A stretch of DNA of 64,000 nucleotides from Boswellia sacra (taxonomy: Eukaryota; Streptophyta; Magnoliopsida; Sapindales; Burseraceae), in the NCBI GenBank assembly GCA_013180625.2, contig SNVD02009519.1, forward strand, positions 558,001 to 622,000, read 5' to 3'. The notes beneath the pieces were generated by a model that saw only the letters and a list, made by a program, of their open reading frames with translations, did no database searches and was not told the origin of the DNA. Below, in pieces: positions 1 through 11,529 of this stretch (within the stretch, counting starts at the first letter, position 1; every line of letters starts with the position of its first letter). A program made the translations under genes and the position numbers.

Positions 1-105
1 TCTCGTGATGGTGGTGTATGGGCCGTGTAGTGTGGGACTGTCGATTGTCAAGAGAGGCGATTGATGAGAGGGTGAAGTGCGTAGTGATAGTATAAAAGGG
101 CTTGC

Positions 106-116
106 ATCCCACATCG
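106..116 (+). promoter_or_regulatory. Upstream sequence element (USE) of the U5 snRNA gene
   Basis: The 11-mer ATCCCACATCG is a perfect match to the plant snRNA USE consensus RTCCCACATCG. It lies 34 bp upstream of the TATA box at 151. In plants that longer spacing specifies RNA polymerase II, whereas U6 and U3 genes use about 24 bp and Pol III. The spacing therefore agrees with the U5 RNA found downstream. Confidence 0.93.
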
Positions 117-150
117 AGGAGAAGAAACAAGCAGCAGCGAAACACATGAC

Positions 151-157
151 TATATAA
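151..157 (+). promoter_or_regulatory. TATA box of the U5 snRNA gene
   Basis: TATATAA lies 34 bp after the USE and about 25-30 bp before the inferred U5 RNA 5' end. Together with the USE it forms the standard two-element plant snRNA promoter. Confidence 0.9.
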
Positions 158-177
158 ACAAACAACGCAAACCTGAT

Positions 178-312
178 AACCCCACGGAGCCGTGCGGTGA
201 GCACAGAGCGAACTATTCTTTCGCCTTTTACTAAAGAATACCGTGTGCTCGCCGCTAAAAGCGGCATACGCCAATTTTTGGAGAGGTGTTCCTCAGCGGA
301 CGCCTCTAACAA
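178..312 (+). ncRNA. U5: U5 spliceosomal snRNA
   Basis: U5 snRNA is the core of the U5 snRNP; its loop I aligns the two exons during splicing. The invariant loop I sequence GCCTTTTACT lies at 223-232, flanked by the stem ATTCTTT / AAAGAAT. A longer outer stem pairs GCGGTGAGCAC (about 195-205) with GTGCTCGCCGC (about 244-254). The Sm-protein site AATTTTTG is at 273-280, followed by a 3' hairpin between AGAGGTGTTCC and GGACGCCTCT. An A/T-rich stretch resembling the plant 3' box follows. The USE and TATA box sit at the right distance upstream. The 5' end is inferred from TATA spacing (177-181) and the 3' end from the terminal hairpin, so each may be off by a few bases. The intact promoter, loop and Sm site suggest a functional copy. 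Confidence 0.93.
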
Positions 313-1997
313 CTACATTTTAAGGTTTAATCAATAAAAGGCAGGGCGATAGCCCCATTCGTTTTACAAGAACATTAATAATTAATAACGGGTGAAGTCG
401 TAGACTCGAGTGAATCTCGTTACTCGGCTGGATTGCGAACGTGGCGTTGTTGGCTTCGTGTTAGCGGTGGCACGGATTAAAATCAATAAAGCCCAAAGCA
501 TTGGTCTTTGAAGACCAGAATCAAACCCTAACTCTCCATAATTTTTTTCCCCTTTCCTGGTGTTCGAAAAAGAAACCATGATTCATTCACAATCTTATCT
601 AAAATTTAAGTAAACCGGTATAATAATCAGTTGAGGATTATGGTGTGTATATATGTATACATCCGGACTCCCGTATTTTTTTTATATCGGATCATTTGCT
701 TTCAACCGTCAAAGTCATCCAACGGTTCAAAGCAAATAAATTGCAAAAGAGAAAAAGAAACATAAATTAAAGCTCCATTAATTAACTGCTGTAACTCGGC
801 AATAATTTCTCTCCTTATTTGTCGTAAAACTTTGCTCTTTGCTTCTCTCTTGAGTTTTTGTGAAAACTTTTAACTCTCCTTGTCACTTTTAATCACTCTC
901 TCCTTCTTTCATTTTTCAATTCTCTCTTTCTTATCTCTCCAAATTTATATTTACATAAATTATTTCTTTTTTTCTTCACTTGAAAAAGAATCTCTGGCAA
1001 AAAAATAAAAATAAATTGAACCTATTCATATAAATAAATATTTTGCTGGAAAGCACAATTGTTGATGGAATTTTATTCTGGTTACCGTTTATTTTGTTAT
1101 CTTTTAAATACTTTTTAGCCTTGTTGATGGGTTAGCTTTCAATGTAAACCCAGATGAAGTTTCCAATGTTGATTTTTTTTATTGAATGATGGATGCGGGT
1201 TTCGAAAATGGAAATGCAAGCAGTGAACATTGATTGTGGTTTTTAAAATTTTAATGAGATAATTACAATTCCATGGATAGAAGGATATTAATTTTCTTAT
1301 GATGATGTGATAATTTATTACTGATTTTTAAAACTTTATGCATAAAATTCACTCGGCTCCCAAGACACGTTCTTGGAGGGGCTCTGGCCCAGCCTTTTTT
1401 AGGCCAAGCCAGGTCCAAACAAGTCGGCCTGTCCAATTTATAATTTTAATAAATTTTTATTTTTTATTATCAAATACAGAAAACAATTAATAATAATTTG
1501 ACAAATAGAAAATTAATTTTATTATAAATTGAAGTAATTCACTACTAATAAATCATTTTATTTATTTATTTATTTTTGTTTCAATATACCGGCTTGCCAG
1601 CACATCAGGCTCACCAGGCCAGGCCGCGAGCCCAGCCTACACATACATACGTGTTGTTTCTCTTTCTCTTATGATTTATTTTTCTTTTCAAATCTATTCA
1701 AAAAGTCAAAGTGGTTGCATGCGTTTGTGTTCGATAAGACTCGCAGTCCTATTAGTAAATACTACTCATATGTGACCAAGAGTCAAAGTTACATCAAAGT
1801 GGTTATGGTGGTAATAATAAATGTTTAGGCTTGAAAATAAATGTGTCCGGCAGTGGGCCAGTGGGTTGCGTGTGCGAGGAGTGGACTGTAGTAAGAGACT
1901 AAGGGGACGGGGTGAAGGTGTTGTGCGGACTAGACTCACTCGCCACTGACAGAACAATTGTGGCACGTGACGTGGAAAGTGAACCCAATAAGAAATT
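313..1997. other. Intergenic, U5 snRNA to ITN1-like gene
   Basis: No coding region is supported; the ORFs are short and AT-rich. Two GC-rich patches at about 1355-1435 and 1585-1640, with repeated GGCC/AGCC words, stand out in the AT-rich background and look like repeat remnants. The right part must hold the promoter of the ITN1-like gene; its transcript probably starts between about 1990 and 2250, where pyrimidine-rich leader-like sequence begins. Confidence 0.5.
1355..1640. repeat. Probable remnant of a GGCC/AGCC-rich dispersed repeat
   Basis: Two segments rich in words such as CCAGCC, AGGCC and GGCCTG flank an AT-rich core. Similar phrases occur at about 62150-62180. This is typical of a dispersed plant repeat, but no terminal repeats or target duplication could be delimited. 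Confidence 0.35.
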
Positions 1998-2259
1998 TTG
2001 AATTACTTTTCTTTAAAAGAAAAATCCAAAATTTTCTTCTCCGCCTTCCGACAAACATTTCACGTTCATGACTCAAGTTGCCTGCGCGACAACTTCCTCC
2101 CACTTTCCCTTCTCTCCCTTTTTCTGCTCCTTTTTCTTCTTCCTTTTATTCTCCTTATCACTTCGATTCATTTCTCTTTTCCTTGGGTGTTGTTGTCAGT
2201 TCCTCTGCTCCTTTGAATGACCTTTTAGTTCTCCTTTCATTTCGTCTGACTATTCAACC

Positions 2260-5200
2260 ATGGCTTCATGCATCCAAGAAGGTACTTTCTGCAGCATATC
2301 AATTCAAGATCATTTATTTCTTTGATTATTCTATTTATTTATTTTTCTTCTTCTGATTGAAGAGTATTTGACATGCTTTGATCATAAGTAACTCGAATCT
2401 TGGTGAATAGTCTATCATCTCGCTTTCTTTAGCTTAAAAAAAAAAGTGAAAATACTATAAGAAGGTTCTTGATCTACAATTTTAGTGTTTTTTAAATACT
2501 AGAATATATATTTCCTCGATTTTTCTCTGATCTGGTTCAATGGACCTGAAAAGAAAATCTTGTTTGGAGCTAAAAGATAAGTTTCGGATACTTGTAAGAT
2601 TTATATGATAGATTAACTTTAGCTGAAGAACTGTGTGGAGTTAGTTGATTGGTCAACGCTGTGCTTGACTTTGATCCATCGGAGCTATGAGTTCTCTATT
2701 CTTCAGAAGATTTTAGGATTCGGTGGTGGAGCTGAGCTGCCATCTCGAATGGGCTTTCCTAAGTAGGTTTCTTTAGTGGCTTTGTGTGATTTCTTAGTGC
2801 CGAGTGGTATTAGGAATTATAAGAACGATAATGCTAATTTGAGCTAAAGAAAATTATGTGTAGTCTTAATTGTTGATTTTAACAACTTTTTGCTTGGTTT
2901 CTGGTGTAATTTTGATCAATTGTGTGATGATTGTTTTTAGGAGCTGAGAGGGATCTTGAAAAAGGAGTAATTACACCACAGTTGAGCCAAAACCCACTCT
3001 GGGAACCTTTGCAGACACCATCACCGTCTCCCTCTCCATCACCATCACCATCTTCAACCGCAACAGCACCGGCTTTGGTCCTCTCAAACTCAGGGAAACG
3101 TATAGACCAAGCAGGGAAAAAGAAGTATGTAAAACAAGTGACGGGTCGTCATAATGACACTGAACTGCACTTGGCAGCACAGCGTGGAGATCTAGGAGCA
3201 GTTAAACAAATTCTTGATGCCATTGGTTCCCAAATGATGGGGACCTTAAGTGGGGCTGATTTTGATGCAGAAGTTGCAGAGATAAGGGCATCAGTGGTGA
3301 ATGAGGTGAATGAGTTGGAGGAGACTGCACTATTTACAGCTGCAGACAAGGGGCATATTGAGGTTGTAAAGGAGTTGTTGAAGTATTCAACGAAAGAAGG
3401 TCTTTCAAGGAAGAATAAGTCTGGGTATGACCCCTTGCATATTGCTGCAATCAAAGGGCATCATGGTAATGATGTTGAATTTGTGCGCTTATTTGATTTT
3501 GCCAAGTTTGATATTTTGAAATACCATAAGATTGAAGGGTCTACTTGTCCTTTTATGTTTTAACATTGTCATTAAATTCTTTAGTATCACAGCAGCAAGG
3601 TTGTTTTTATGTTTTAACTTATCTAAAGGCTTTATGATAAGTTGCCTACTGGATGGAGTACGAAGTTCTCTCAGAAAGGAGAGATTGTTATGAGAATTCA
3701 TAACAGTTATATGTTCAAATGCAATTATTAAGTGAGGGATCACTTATTGTCATTTTACAACCCATTTTATGATTAATTGTTGTCAGTTGTTATCTTCACT
3801 TGTTGTGGAAATTTAGATTATGATTATTAAAGATACGAAATGTGACAAGGTGGTCTATTAGTGGCATTTTAGATTTTGGTTTGTTCTGTCCCTGTTTCTT
3901 TCTTCAACAATTCGGTTGAAACTGAAAGTTTCAATTACCTTTTTACTTCAGGAGATACATTATTGGTTGCAGTGTTTATATTCCTAAACCTTTTTTTTTT
4001 TTGGGGTACAAGGACTAGGCCATTGTATTAATAGTCAGTGTTTTGTTCAGCAATTGTCCAGGTGCTACTAGATCATGATCCCAGCTTAAGCCAAACATTT
4101 GGGCCATCAAATGCAACACCTCTTATATCTGCAGCTGCCAGAGGGCATGCAGCTGTAGTCGATGAACTCCTATCAAAGGATGGTAGCTTATTAGAGACAC
4201 CTAGATCCAATGGAAAAAATCCGTTGCATCTAGCTGCCCGACAAGGTTATGTAGATATTGTGAAAGCATTACTTGACAAAGATCCACAATTGGCGCGGAG
4301 GACTGACAAGAAAGGGCAGACTGCATTGCACATGGCTGTAAAAGGGCAGAACTGTGAGGTGGTAAAATTGCTTCTTGAGGCTGATGCTGCTATTGTAATG
4401 CTTCCAGACAAGTTTGGTAATACTGCATTACATGTGGCAACGAGGAAAAAGCGAGCTGAGGTATATATATTTCTTTGTATTCTCCTTTTTTTCCTCTCTT
4501 CTACCTAAGTCTATAAGTGGTGTCTCTGGCTAGTTCTGTGTGCTTTATCTTTAGAAATTCTATGAGACGTCCATCCTGCATATCTTCTGAATGATAAAAC
4601 ATTCTCTTATCCATTGATGGCCTATGATTCAAGTTGATACTGCAGTTGTATGGATTACTCATTAGTTCTTATTCAGTTTTGCGCACTCTGTGAATTCTTC
4701 AAGATGTGGAACCCTCCCTCTTACAGAACAGTGAATTACCTTGTTTAGTTTTCCCCTTTTTTCTTGCAGATAGTGAAAGAGCTGCTCTCCCTTCCTGACA
4801 TCAATGTTAATGCACTAACCAGAGACCACAAAACTGCTTTTGACATAGCTGAAAAGCTTCCTCTCTCTGAAGAAGCTGAAGAGATAAAGGAGTGCCTTTC
4901 TCGCGCTGGTGCTGTCAGAGCTAACGAACTGAACCAGCCAAGGGATGAGTTGAGGAACACCGTGACCCAAATCAAAAGGGATGTTCATACCCAGCTTGAA
5001 CAAACAAGAAGAACCAATAAAAATGTTCATAATATTTCCAAAGAGCTTAGGAAACTTCACCGGGAAGGGATTAACAATGCCACCAATTCAGTTACTGTGG
5101 TGGCTGTACTATTTGCCACAGTTGCTTTTGCAGCAATATTTACTGTGCCTGGTGGGGATGATAATGATGGGGTGGCTGTAGTGGTGAAAAAAGCCTCTTT

Positions 5201-5603
5201 CAAGATCTTTTTCATTTTTAATGCAATTGCACTCTTCACTTCTTTGGCTGTTGTGGTTGTCCAGATTACACTAGTCAGAGGTGAGACAAAAGCAGAGAGA
5301 CGGGTGGTGGAGGTGATTAACAAGTTGATGTGGTTGGCTTCTGTGTGCACTTCGGTGGCATTTATGGCTTCCTCGTACATAGTCGTTGGTCGGCGGCATA
5401 AGTGGGCAGCAATTTTGGTTACAGTTGTTGGGGGAGTTATAATGGCTGGGGTTCTAGGCACCATGACTTATTATGTGGTAAAATCTAAGAGGAGTCGATC
5501 ACTGAGGAAGAGAGAGAAGTCAGCAAGGTTGAGGAGTGGATCCAACTCATGGCCTCACTCTGACTTCTCCAACTCAGAAGTTGATCGAATCTATGCTCTT
5601 TGA
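2260..5603 (+). CDS. ITN1: ITN1-like ankyrin-repeat, PGG-domain membrane protein
   Basis: Four exons: 2260-2281, 2941-3465, 4051-4460 and 4770-5603, all GT-AG and closing in frame as 596 residues, close to Arabidopsis ITN1 as I recall it. Exon 1 supplies only seven codons plus one base, starting MASCIQEG. A Pro-Ser repeat lies at about residues 33-46. Ankyrin repeats run from about 79 to 360. The PGG domain follows, with the PGG tripeptide at 446-448 and four predicted membrane helices at about 427-445, 464-489, 503-524 and 529-554. Arabidopsis ITN1 is a plasma-membrane protein that affects salt tolerance through ABA-linked reactive oxygen signalling; that role is carried over by similarity. 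The C-terminal tail is basic and Ser-rich. The protein resembles ITN1 nearly throughout, so orthology is likely. The transcript probably has a pyrimidine-rich 5' leader from about 2000 and a 3' end near 5710. Confidence 0.93.
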
Positions 5604-5719
5604 TATGTTCAATTGTAACATTTGAGAATGTTTAGGATTGTAGAGACCAGAACAATGTAAGCTGAACAAGTATGTAAAAGGTGCTAAGGAATCACTTGCA
5701 TAATAATACAGGAGTTCCC

Positions 5720-8700
5720 TAAGCCTATTTTTCTTCTGATATCATTACTTACTTGTGTGCTTTTTACTTTACTTCCCTAGCGAACTTCAACTGTCGATGA
5801 CTGATGTGTGCCTATTTTAGCTAAGAAAGGAGAAACCAGGGAAGTTGGTTTGTTAAGTTTGTTTCTTTTATAAATATGGACTCGAATTGTGTTGATTCGT
5901 GGTGGCCAAAGGCAGTTAGATGTGTGCACTGGAATCCAGTCTAATAGGAGGTTGGTAAAAAATGGGGTTTGTCATGGGTCTCTGTTGCATTGTTGGTGAT
6001 TGTCACGTGAACATTTGGGGTTTCACAGGTAATAATTGTTTTTATCTATTTATGCTTCTGAATCTTAGCATGGAAGTGATGTTAATGTGTCTCTGCAGTA
6101 GTTCATTCCAATGAGAGATTATGGTTTGGCAAATTTGTGAATGGGTTGCTGGTCTATGCTTTTCAAGTCGTGTACCACGAAGTTTAATTGTACTTTCTCG
6201 ACCATTCATATGATAAAATTAAAGTAAGCCCTGAAAGGGAACCTTTTCTGGAGCTGGATTTTCCGAAAAAATGCAATGCTCAATTGACTTTAATGGTGAC
6301 GAGCTTGTGTCCAATGCTTTTAATCTGAGCTGAAAATTGGACATGGAAGGGTGGAAGATGATACATTCACGTGTCAAATGGCTCCACCAAGAAGGCTGCA
6401 CAGTGGAAATGCAGCAATAATTGGAGAACGGAATATGCTCTAGAAAAATAGAATAAGAATCCATGGCAAGTACAAGAAATCTTTAAATTTAACAATAGGG
6501 CATGATTTAGGCCTGTGGGTTTCAGAACCTGGAGAGATTCTTGATATCAATCTAATATTTTAAAAGGGCAAATTGTAACTTAGCTTGGGTTATATACAGA
6601 TGAATGTGAGGTATAATTTTTTTTAAAATAAATATATAAATACAGATGAAGGCTGAAGTTACAATTTTAGAAAGAACTTGACAGGAAACGAAATTCCAGA
6701 TTAATTGCATGATTGATCTCTAACAGGAACGAAAGAAACTCATTCATATTTCTCAAATCAAAGGGGTATTGCTGTATTTTCTGCAAAGTTCATAGGAGAT
6801 CACTGTAATTACCCAAAACATCATTTCTCAGATATAATTTGAAAATTTAAAATAAAGTTGAACGAACTTAAAAATATCAAACTTACAATTTTTCTTAGCA
6901 GAGAAAAAAAAGTCATATAGCTTTTGATTCAATAAGCTAATCCCAATTAAAAAATTTCTTCCTTTTGATGATACCCTTTTTGAGTTCCACAAATAAAAAT
7001 TTTATTTTTCTTCTAAATTGTATTCTCAGTCATTCTTCTCCCAAAAAATCATCATCAAGTTCTGCCAATTCAATATTGTTTTATGTTTATCCTTTTGTAA
7101 TGCATTTGTGTCTAATCGAAGTATAAGCTATATATCAGCTGGGATTTCTCGAGTCGTGGCTCATACACATTTTGATGTTGGCTCTACTCTAGTAACAGCA
7201 TTTAGGTGACTCTGGCTTTTGATTTCCTAATAGACTTGCCGCACTAGCCGATGTGGAAAAATCAGTTTTCTTTTCCCCAAGTTTTCAAATAGTTTCTCTA
7301 AGATTCCGCGATTGCGATTTTTATGGTAGAATAGTATAATCCAATAGTGTCTGAACCAAAAAAAAAAAAAAAGAATTTTCTGGAGAAAACATAGAAAGCA
7401 CCATGACAGAACAAACATCCATGGTGTTTGTGTGTATATATATATTACTCATCAAACTCCAAATTAGAAAAAAGTAAAAATTGTTAGGAAATAATTAGAA
7501 TTTTATAGTTTCATATTTTTCATAATCTATATCATTTTTTTTTCACACTCAGACACTCTCAACTCAAATTTGTGAATTGTGATAATCACAGTCCTGCAGC
7601 TTCATGTGCAACTCAGTTCAGTTGCACTGAAGCTTCTTCTTTCTCAACTGAGTTTCTGGTACTTTCAGGTTTAACCGTTCAATTCTGGTCAAAGGAAAAT
7701 ATAGGTAATATCAGTAGTATCCAGAAGCCACTCCAAGTCCAACTGCACTGCTTTCCCATTTTTGATAGACATAGTTTTCAGGCTTATGAGATGTTCCCAC
7801 CAAATTCCCCGCAAGTATTCATACTTATGCACTTTTAATATGACCCTCCTAAATTTATCTTTGATCTTGGCAATCAAGACATTGTATTACATATCAATAC
7901 ATCATATCATGGTTGTGAAGATGTGCAGAGCTTTTAGCCAAGTAAAGACAGCCAACGCAATCATGTAGCTGTACCAGGAAGAGAAAATTGTCTCGGGTTG
8001 GACTTGCACATGGACACCTGCGTCACTATCTGGTTTACACAGTTTCCTTGAAATTACGTACGGTTTGATGATTCATGTATCTACCTCACAAATTTAGGGA
8101 TTTGACAAGTCGTATAAATTTTCCTGAAATTGAAATAAATAAAGTGACATCCACTCCAGTTTGTGCAATGAATACGTTATAGGTCTGGATGCTCCAGATG
8201 ATATTAAAATGTGGATATGAAAGCGCATATTCGTGAGATTGAACACAGTATATAGTCATTTGGGTCGCCAGTAAAAAGGATGCAGCAGTCATACAACTGT
8301 TGTACTCTGGTTACAGATAAGTTGTTTAATCAACTTACCTTACCTTCAAAGCAAAGCTAAACAAAAATTCTTCCACAGTGACATTAATATTGTGTCCTTC
8401 GGGTTGAGTTTATATAGATAGAATCTTGGATCTCTTTTTCATAGAGTACGGATCAGTGGCAAAGCACATGATTTCATCACTGTATAATTGTGAAATCAGG
8501 TACTCTCTCACAAAAGTAAGATACTCAATTATTAGGTAGATACACTGTCACTGTATTAACTTCTTATCTAAGTTAGATGATCTCAAGCAAGGTAGCTAGC
8601 TAAATCAGCATATCAACTGATATAATTTTTTCTTTATTTATTTTAACATGCAAATCTTGGGGCGACTTGAAACTTTTTTTTTTTTTTAATATCAAAAGTA

Positions 8701-10437
8701 GTAACTAATGTAATTGAGTACTCCAGCTGGCATGTGCGGCCTGGCTTCTTCTTCCTTCACCCACTAGACATCCATGGAGGTTGGGTGGGGAAAAAGGGCT
8801 TCTTGTTATATGGTTGTGAGTACTCCCTCAGTGCTCAACAACAACAAATTAGCCTTTTCACCTGCTTTTCTTTGGCTCTAATCCTGTCAAAATTCTTGCA
8901 GACATGCTTGCTTAGTTTAAGGTTGAGTACACCCACTAAGAAAATCTAAAGCAAGCAGAGGCAACCAACTGAAAGGCTGTTTGTCTGCACTTGAAGATTT
9001 CTTCTTCCATATTATTTTATTTCTTGATTGATAGTGCATCTATGCATGTATAGGTGGCCTGGTTGATCAACTGGTTATTCCTCAGTAAAAGAAACATTTT
9101 ATTTGTTGATTCAGGAACCACTTAGCCATTATTAACATTATTTACACGAGCAAATGTCCCTTAATTGCTTTTAAGAGGCAGACATGTGGGTTATTGCTAA
9201 AAAAATAATGATTATTTCTGTTATCCGATGATTGGCAGGAACATAATGATCATTGTCTTTGCATAATTTATGTTACTTTGGAATTGTATATCCCAGGAAA
9301 GCCATGTCGGCTCACTGACTTGATGACAAGTGAGATTCATCTGCACTTTACAGGTAAGCAATGTAAAATTCCGGATAACTTGTGAGGGTAAGTACTCTTT
9401 TTTCCTTTCTTTTGTTCTTATCATTCGGAAACTATGGTTAAAACGGGCCACTTCTTTGACTTATGTGAACAATCTCTTTAATTGCATTAGAGGTAGCCCT
9501 CCGAAATCATGGAGGCTTGTCTTGGAACCTTGGAAAAATTATTATAATTACTATTACTATTATGCCAATCTCTTAATTCGAAACAATAAGGGAATCTGCT
9601 AACTGTCAAAGTTCAATTTTTTGTTTCATTTTACAAAAACAATTTTTCAGAATTTAAGAAGACAATACTGGCAGGATCCTTCTCTTCAGTGAAGAGTCTT
9701 CAAGGGATCACTATTTGAGAAGTTACAATCTGATCAACATCATGCACCGTTATTTATGAAGACATTAGATAAACAAATACAGGCAGCACCGAACAAGTTT
9801 CAGGGGAAACAAAGACTTGCACTGTTGGTATCAAATTCTGAATTGTACAGTACACCCGAAAATTTTTCAAATTGATTGCAATATTCCATCACTTTAGAAG
9901 CAGTGTAACATTATTTTAAATTTGTGTCTTGATTTGTTATTCTTAGTCTTTGCTACTAATCAACTATTGCATTTACTTTATGGCCATTGGGATCGATAGT
10001 GGAGTCCTAAGTAAAATATGACTTGTGACAGAAGGATGAGATTTGAAGAAAGTTCCGAATAGTTGGAGTCATAACATAGCTTCTTGTCTTAGAAATGATT
10101 ACTCGTATCTAAAGATAGAAGATATTTATCAACTTGGTTGATAATAGAATTCTGATTGGAAGGTTATAAGTCAACTTTTGATCAGAACCACTTCATTCAT
10201 AAGCACTCATTATGCTAGATAAAGAAAGAGAACTTTATTGGGCATTTTCAGAAACTTCTACAGGATGATCAGGTCTAGCAAAGATGTGTAACCATGGATT
10301 TTTTTTTTTTCCTGGAGTATCAAAACATAACCATAGTCAAAATTATGGAAGAAGGAGAAAGGACTACATAAAGAGCCAAACAAGATGTTGACCTTTGTCC
10401 TTTGTATTTCCTCTCTCTTACTCTTTCTCTCTCTGCT
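5720..10437. other. Intergenic, ITN1-like to MAKR gene
   Basis: About 4.7 kb with no ORF that looks coding on either strand; all are under 95 codons with no recognisable domain. Base composition is AT-rich with T and A runs. I saw no tRNA, known microRNA mature sequence or mobile element ends. The right part faces the 3' end of the minus-strand MAKR gene. Confidence 0.55.
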
Positions 10438-11529
10438 TCAGCCTCTGCAGAGTTCAGGTCTGTCTTGATCGTCACAAACTGCTATCCTGGAAGTTGACAA
10501 TGACTGAAACCCAACTTCACTTAGTGCCGTTCTTGAATGGAATGGCTGCTGAGACTGCTTGCAATGTGCAATTGCTCCCTGAATAGAATTCTCAAACTCT
10601 GAATAAGCACTGCTGCTGCATCTCTTGAGAAATTGCAGCTCTTGAAACCCGTTGGAGTCATTTGAGCTCGAAGATGAAGAAGAGCCGGATGATGATGAAG
10701 ATGAAGAAGACTTGTTTGTTGAATGCCGCTTGATAACCATAGAGAATGATCTCCTATGGCAATTGGCTCTATCCTCGGTAATCTTTTGTTTGTCAAAGCC
10801 CGAAGATTGGTATTTGCCCTTCTGAATTTGTCCAAATGGGTTCTTCTTTGCGACATTGACGTAGTTATTTAAACACTCCTTAGCCTTTGAAACCTGTCCT
10901 TCAGCTGAAACTTTTGTGGCAGCTGTGCAGGACTCATCTGAGCAACCGGATTTACCAAACAAGGATTTGAAGTAAGCCCTGGAAGCCTTCAGCTTTGAAC
11001 CAATTGCAGACTGCTTGATCAGCTTAAGTTTTTTGGTCCAGGACTTCTTTGGATTTTCACCAATGAAGCCACTCACTTCTGTTGAGTACTCAAGCAAGTA
11101 CTCATTCGGATTCAGCTCTCTACTAACTTGGCAAGATTCAGAGGGTGAGATATTGCAGGATTCAAAGGGAGTGCTGGTTGTAGTGGGTGTTGTGAGGGTA
11201 GTTGCCAATGGAGTGCTATAGAAATCTTCAAATGTATCTTTGCTGTTGTAATCATAAGAGCAATTTGAGTTCTGCAAGAGTTTTTCAACCATCTGCAGGC
11301 GTGGAGGGAGGTGCAGGGGAAGGAGCTTTCCTTTGTAGAAGAGCTCATCAGCAGGAGAAGTTGTAGGCTCTCTCTCTAGACCAGATGAAGACATTTGAAA
11401 CTCAAACTCTCTGGGGTGGGAAGGAGAGCTTATGGTCATGGAGTTGCTAAAGAAGCTAGAGTATGAGCTAACTTCCATGTCAATGTAATCATCATCTGCA
11501 GGGTCATAAGACAGAAGGTTTACAGCCAT
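10438..11529 (-). CDS. MAKR4: Membrane-associated kinase regulator (MAKR4-like)
   Basis: Intronless ORF of 363 codons. MAKR proteins are plant-specific relatives of BKI1, which binds the BRI1 kinase; they sit on the plasma membrane and modulate receptor kinases. Visible hallmarks are a conserved segment with the core KLLPLHLPPRLQ at about 64-80, a Lys/Arg-rich membrane hook at 161-186 (KKSWTKKLKLIKQ then KLKASRAYFKSLFG), a poly-Ser tract at 274-290, and the C-terminal kinase-binding motif IQGAIAHCK at 316-324. MAKR4 in Arabidopsis is linked to auxin-dependent lateral root initiation. I prefer MAKR4 over MAKR2 or MAKR3 because the N-terminus resembles MAKR4 and the flanking genes match its Arabidopsis neighbourhood. 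Both points are from memory, so the paralogue number is less certain than the family. A TATA-like stretch on the minus strand near 11690-11700 lies about 165 bp upstream of the ATG. Confidence 0.88.
   Translation of the reverse strand: MAVNLLSYDPADDDYIDMEVSSYSSFFSNSMTISSPSHPREFEFQMSSSGLEREPTTSPADELFYKGKLLPLHLPPRLQMVEKLLQNSNCSYDYNSKDTFEDFYSTPLATTLTTPTTTSTPFESCNISPSESCQVSRELNPNEYLLEYSTEVSGFIGENPKKSWTKKLKLIKQSAIGSKLKASRAYFKSLFGKSGCSDESCTAATKVSAEGQVSKAKECLNNYVNVAKKNPFGQIQKGKYQSSGFDKQKITEDRANCHRRSFSMVIKRHSTNKSSSSSSSSGSSSSSSSNDSNGFQELQFLKRCSSSAYSEFENSIQGAIAHCKQSQQPFHSRTALSEVGFQSLSTSRIAVCDDQDRPELCRG

Noticed and set aside
3149..3454. 101-codon minus-strand ORF
   Set aside because: Antisense shadow of ITN1-like exon 2.
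5057..5464. 135-codon minus-strand ORF
   Set aside because: Antisense shadow of the membrane-domain exon of the ITN1-like gene.
7572..7968. Two overlapping ORFs of 68-88 codons
   Set aside because: Overlapping frames, no domain, no supporting splice or start context; treated as chance.
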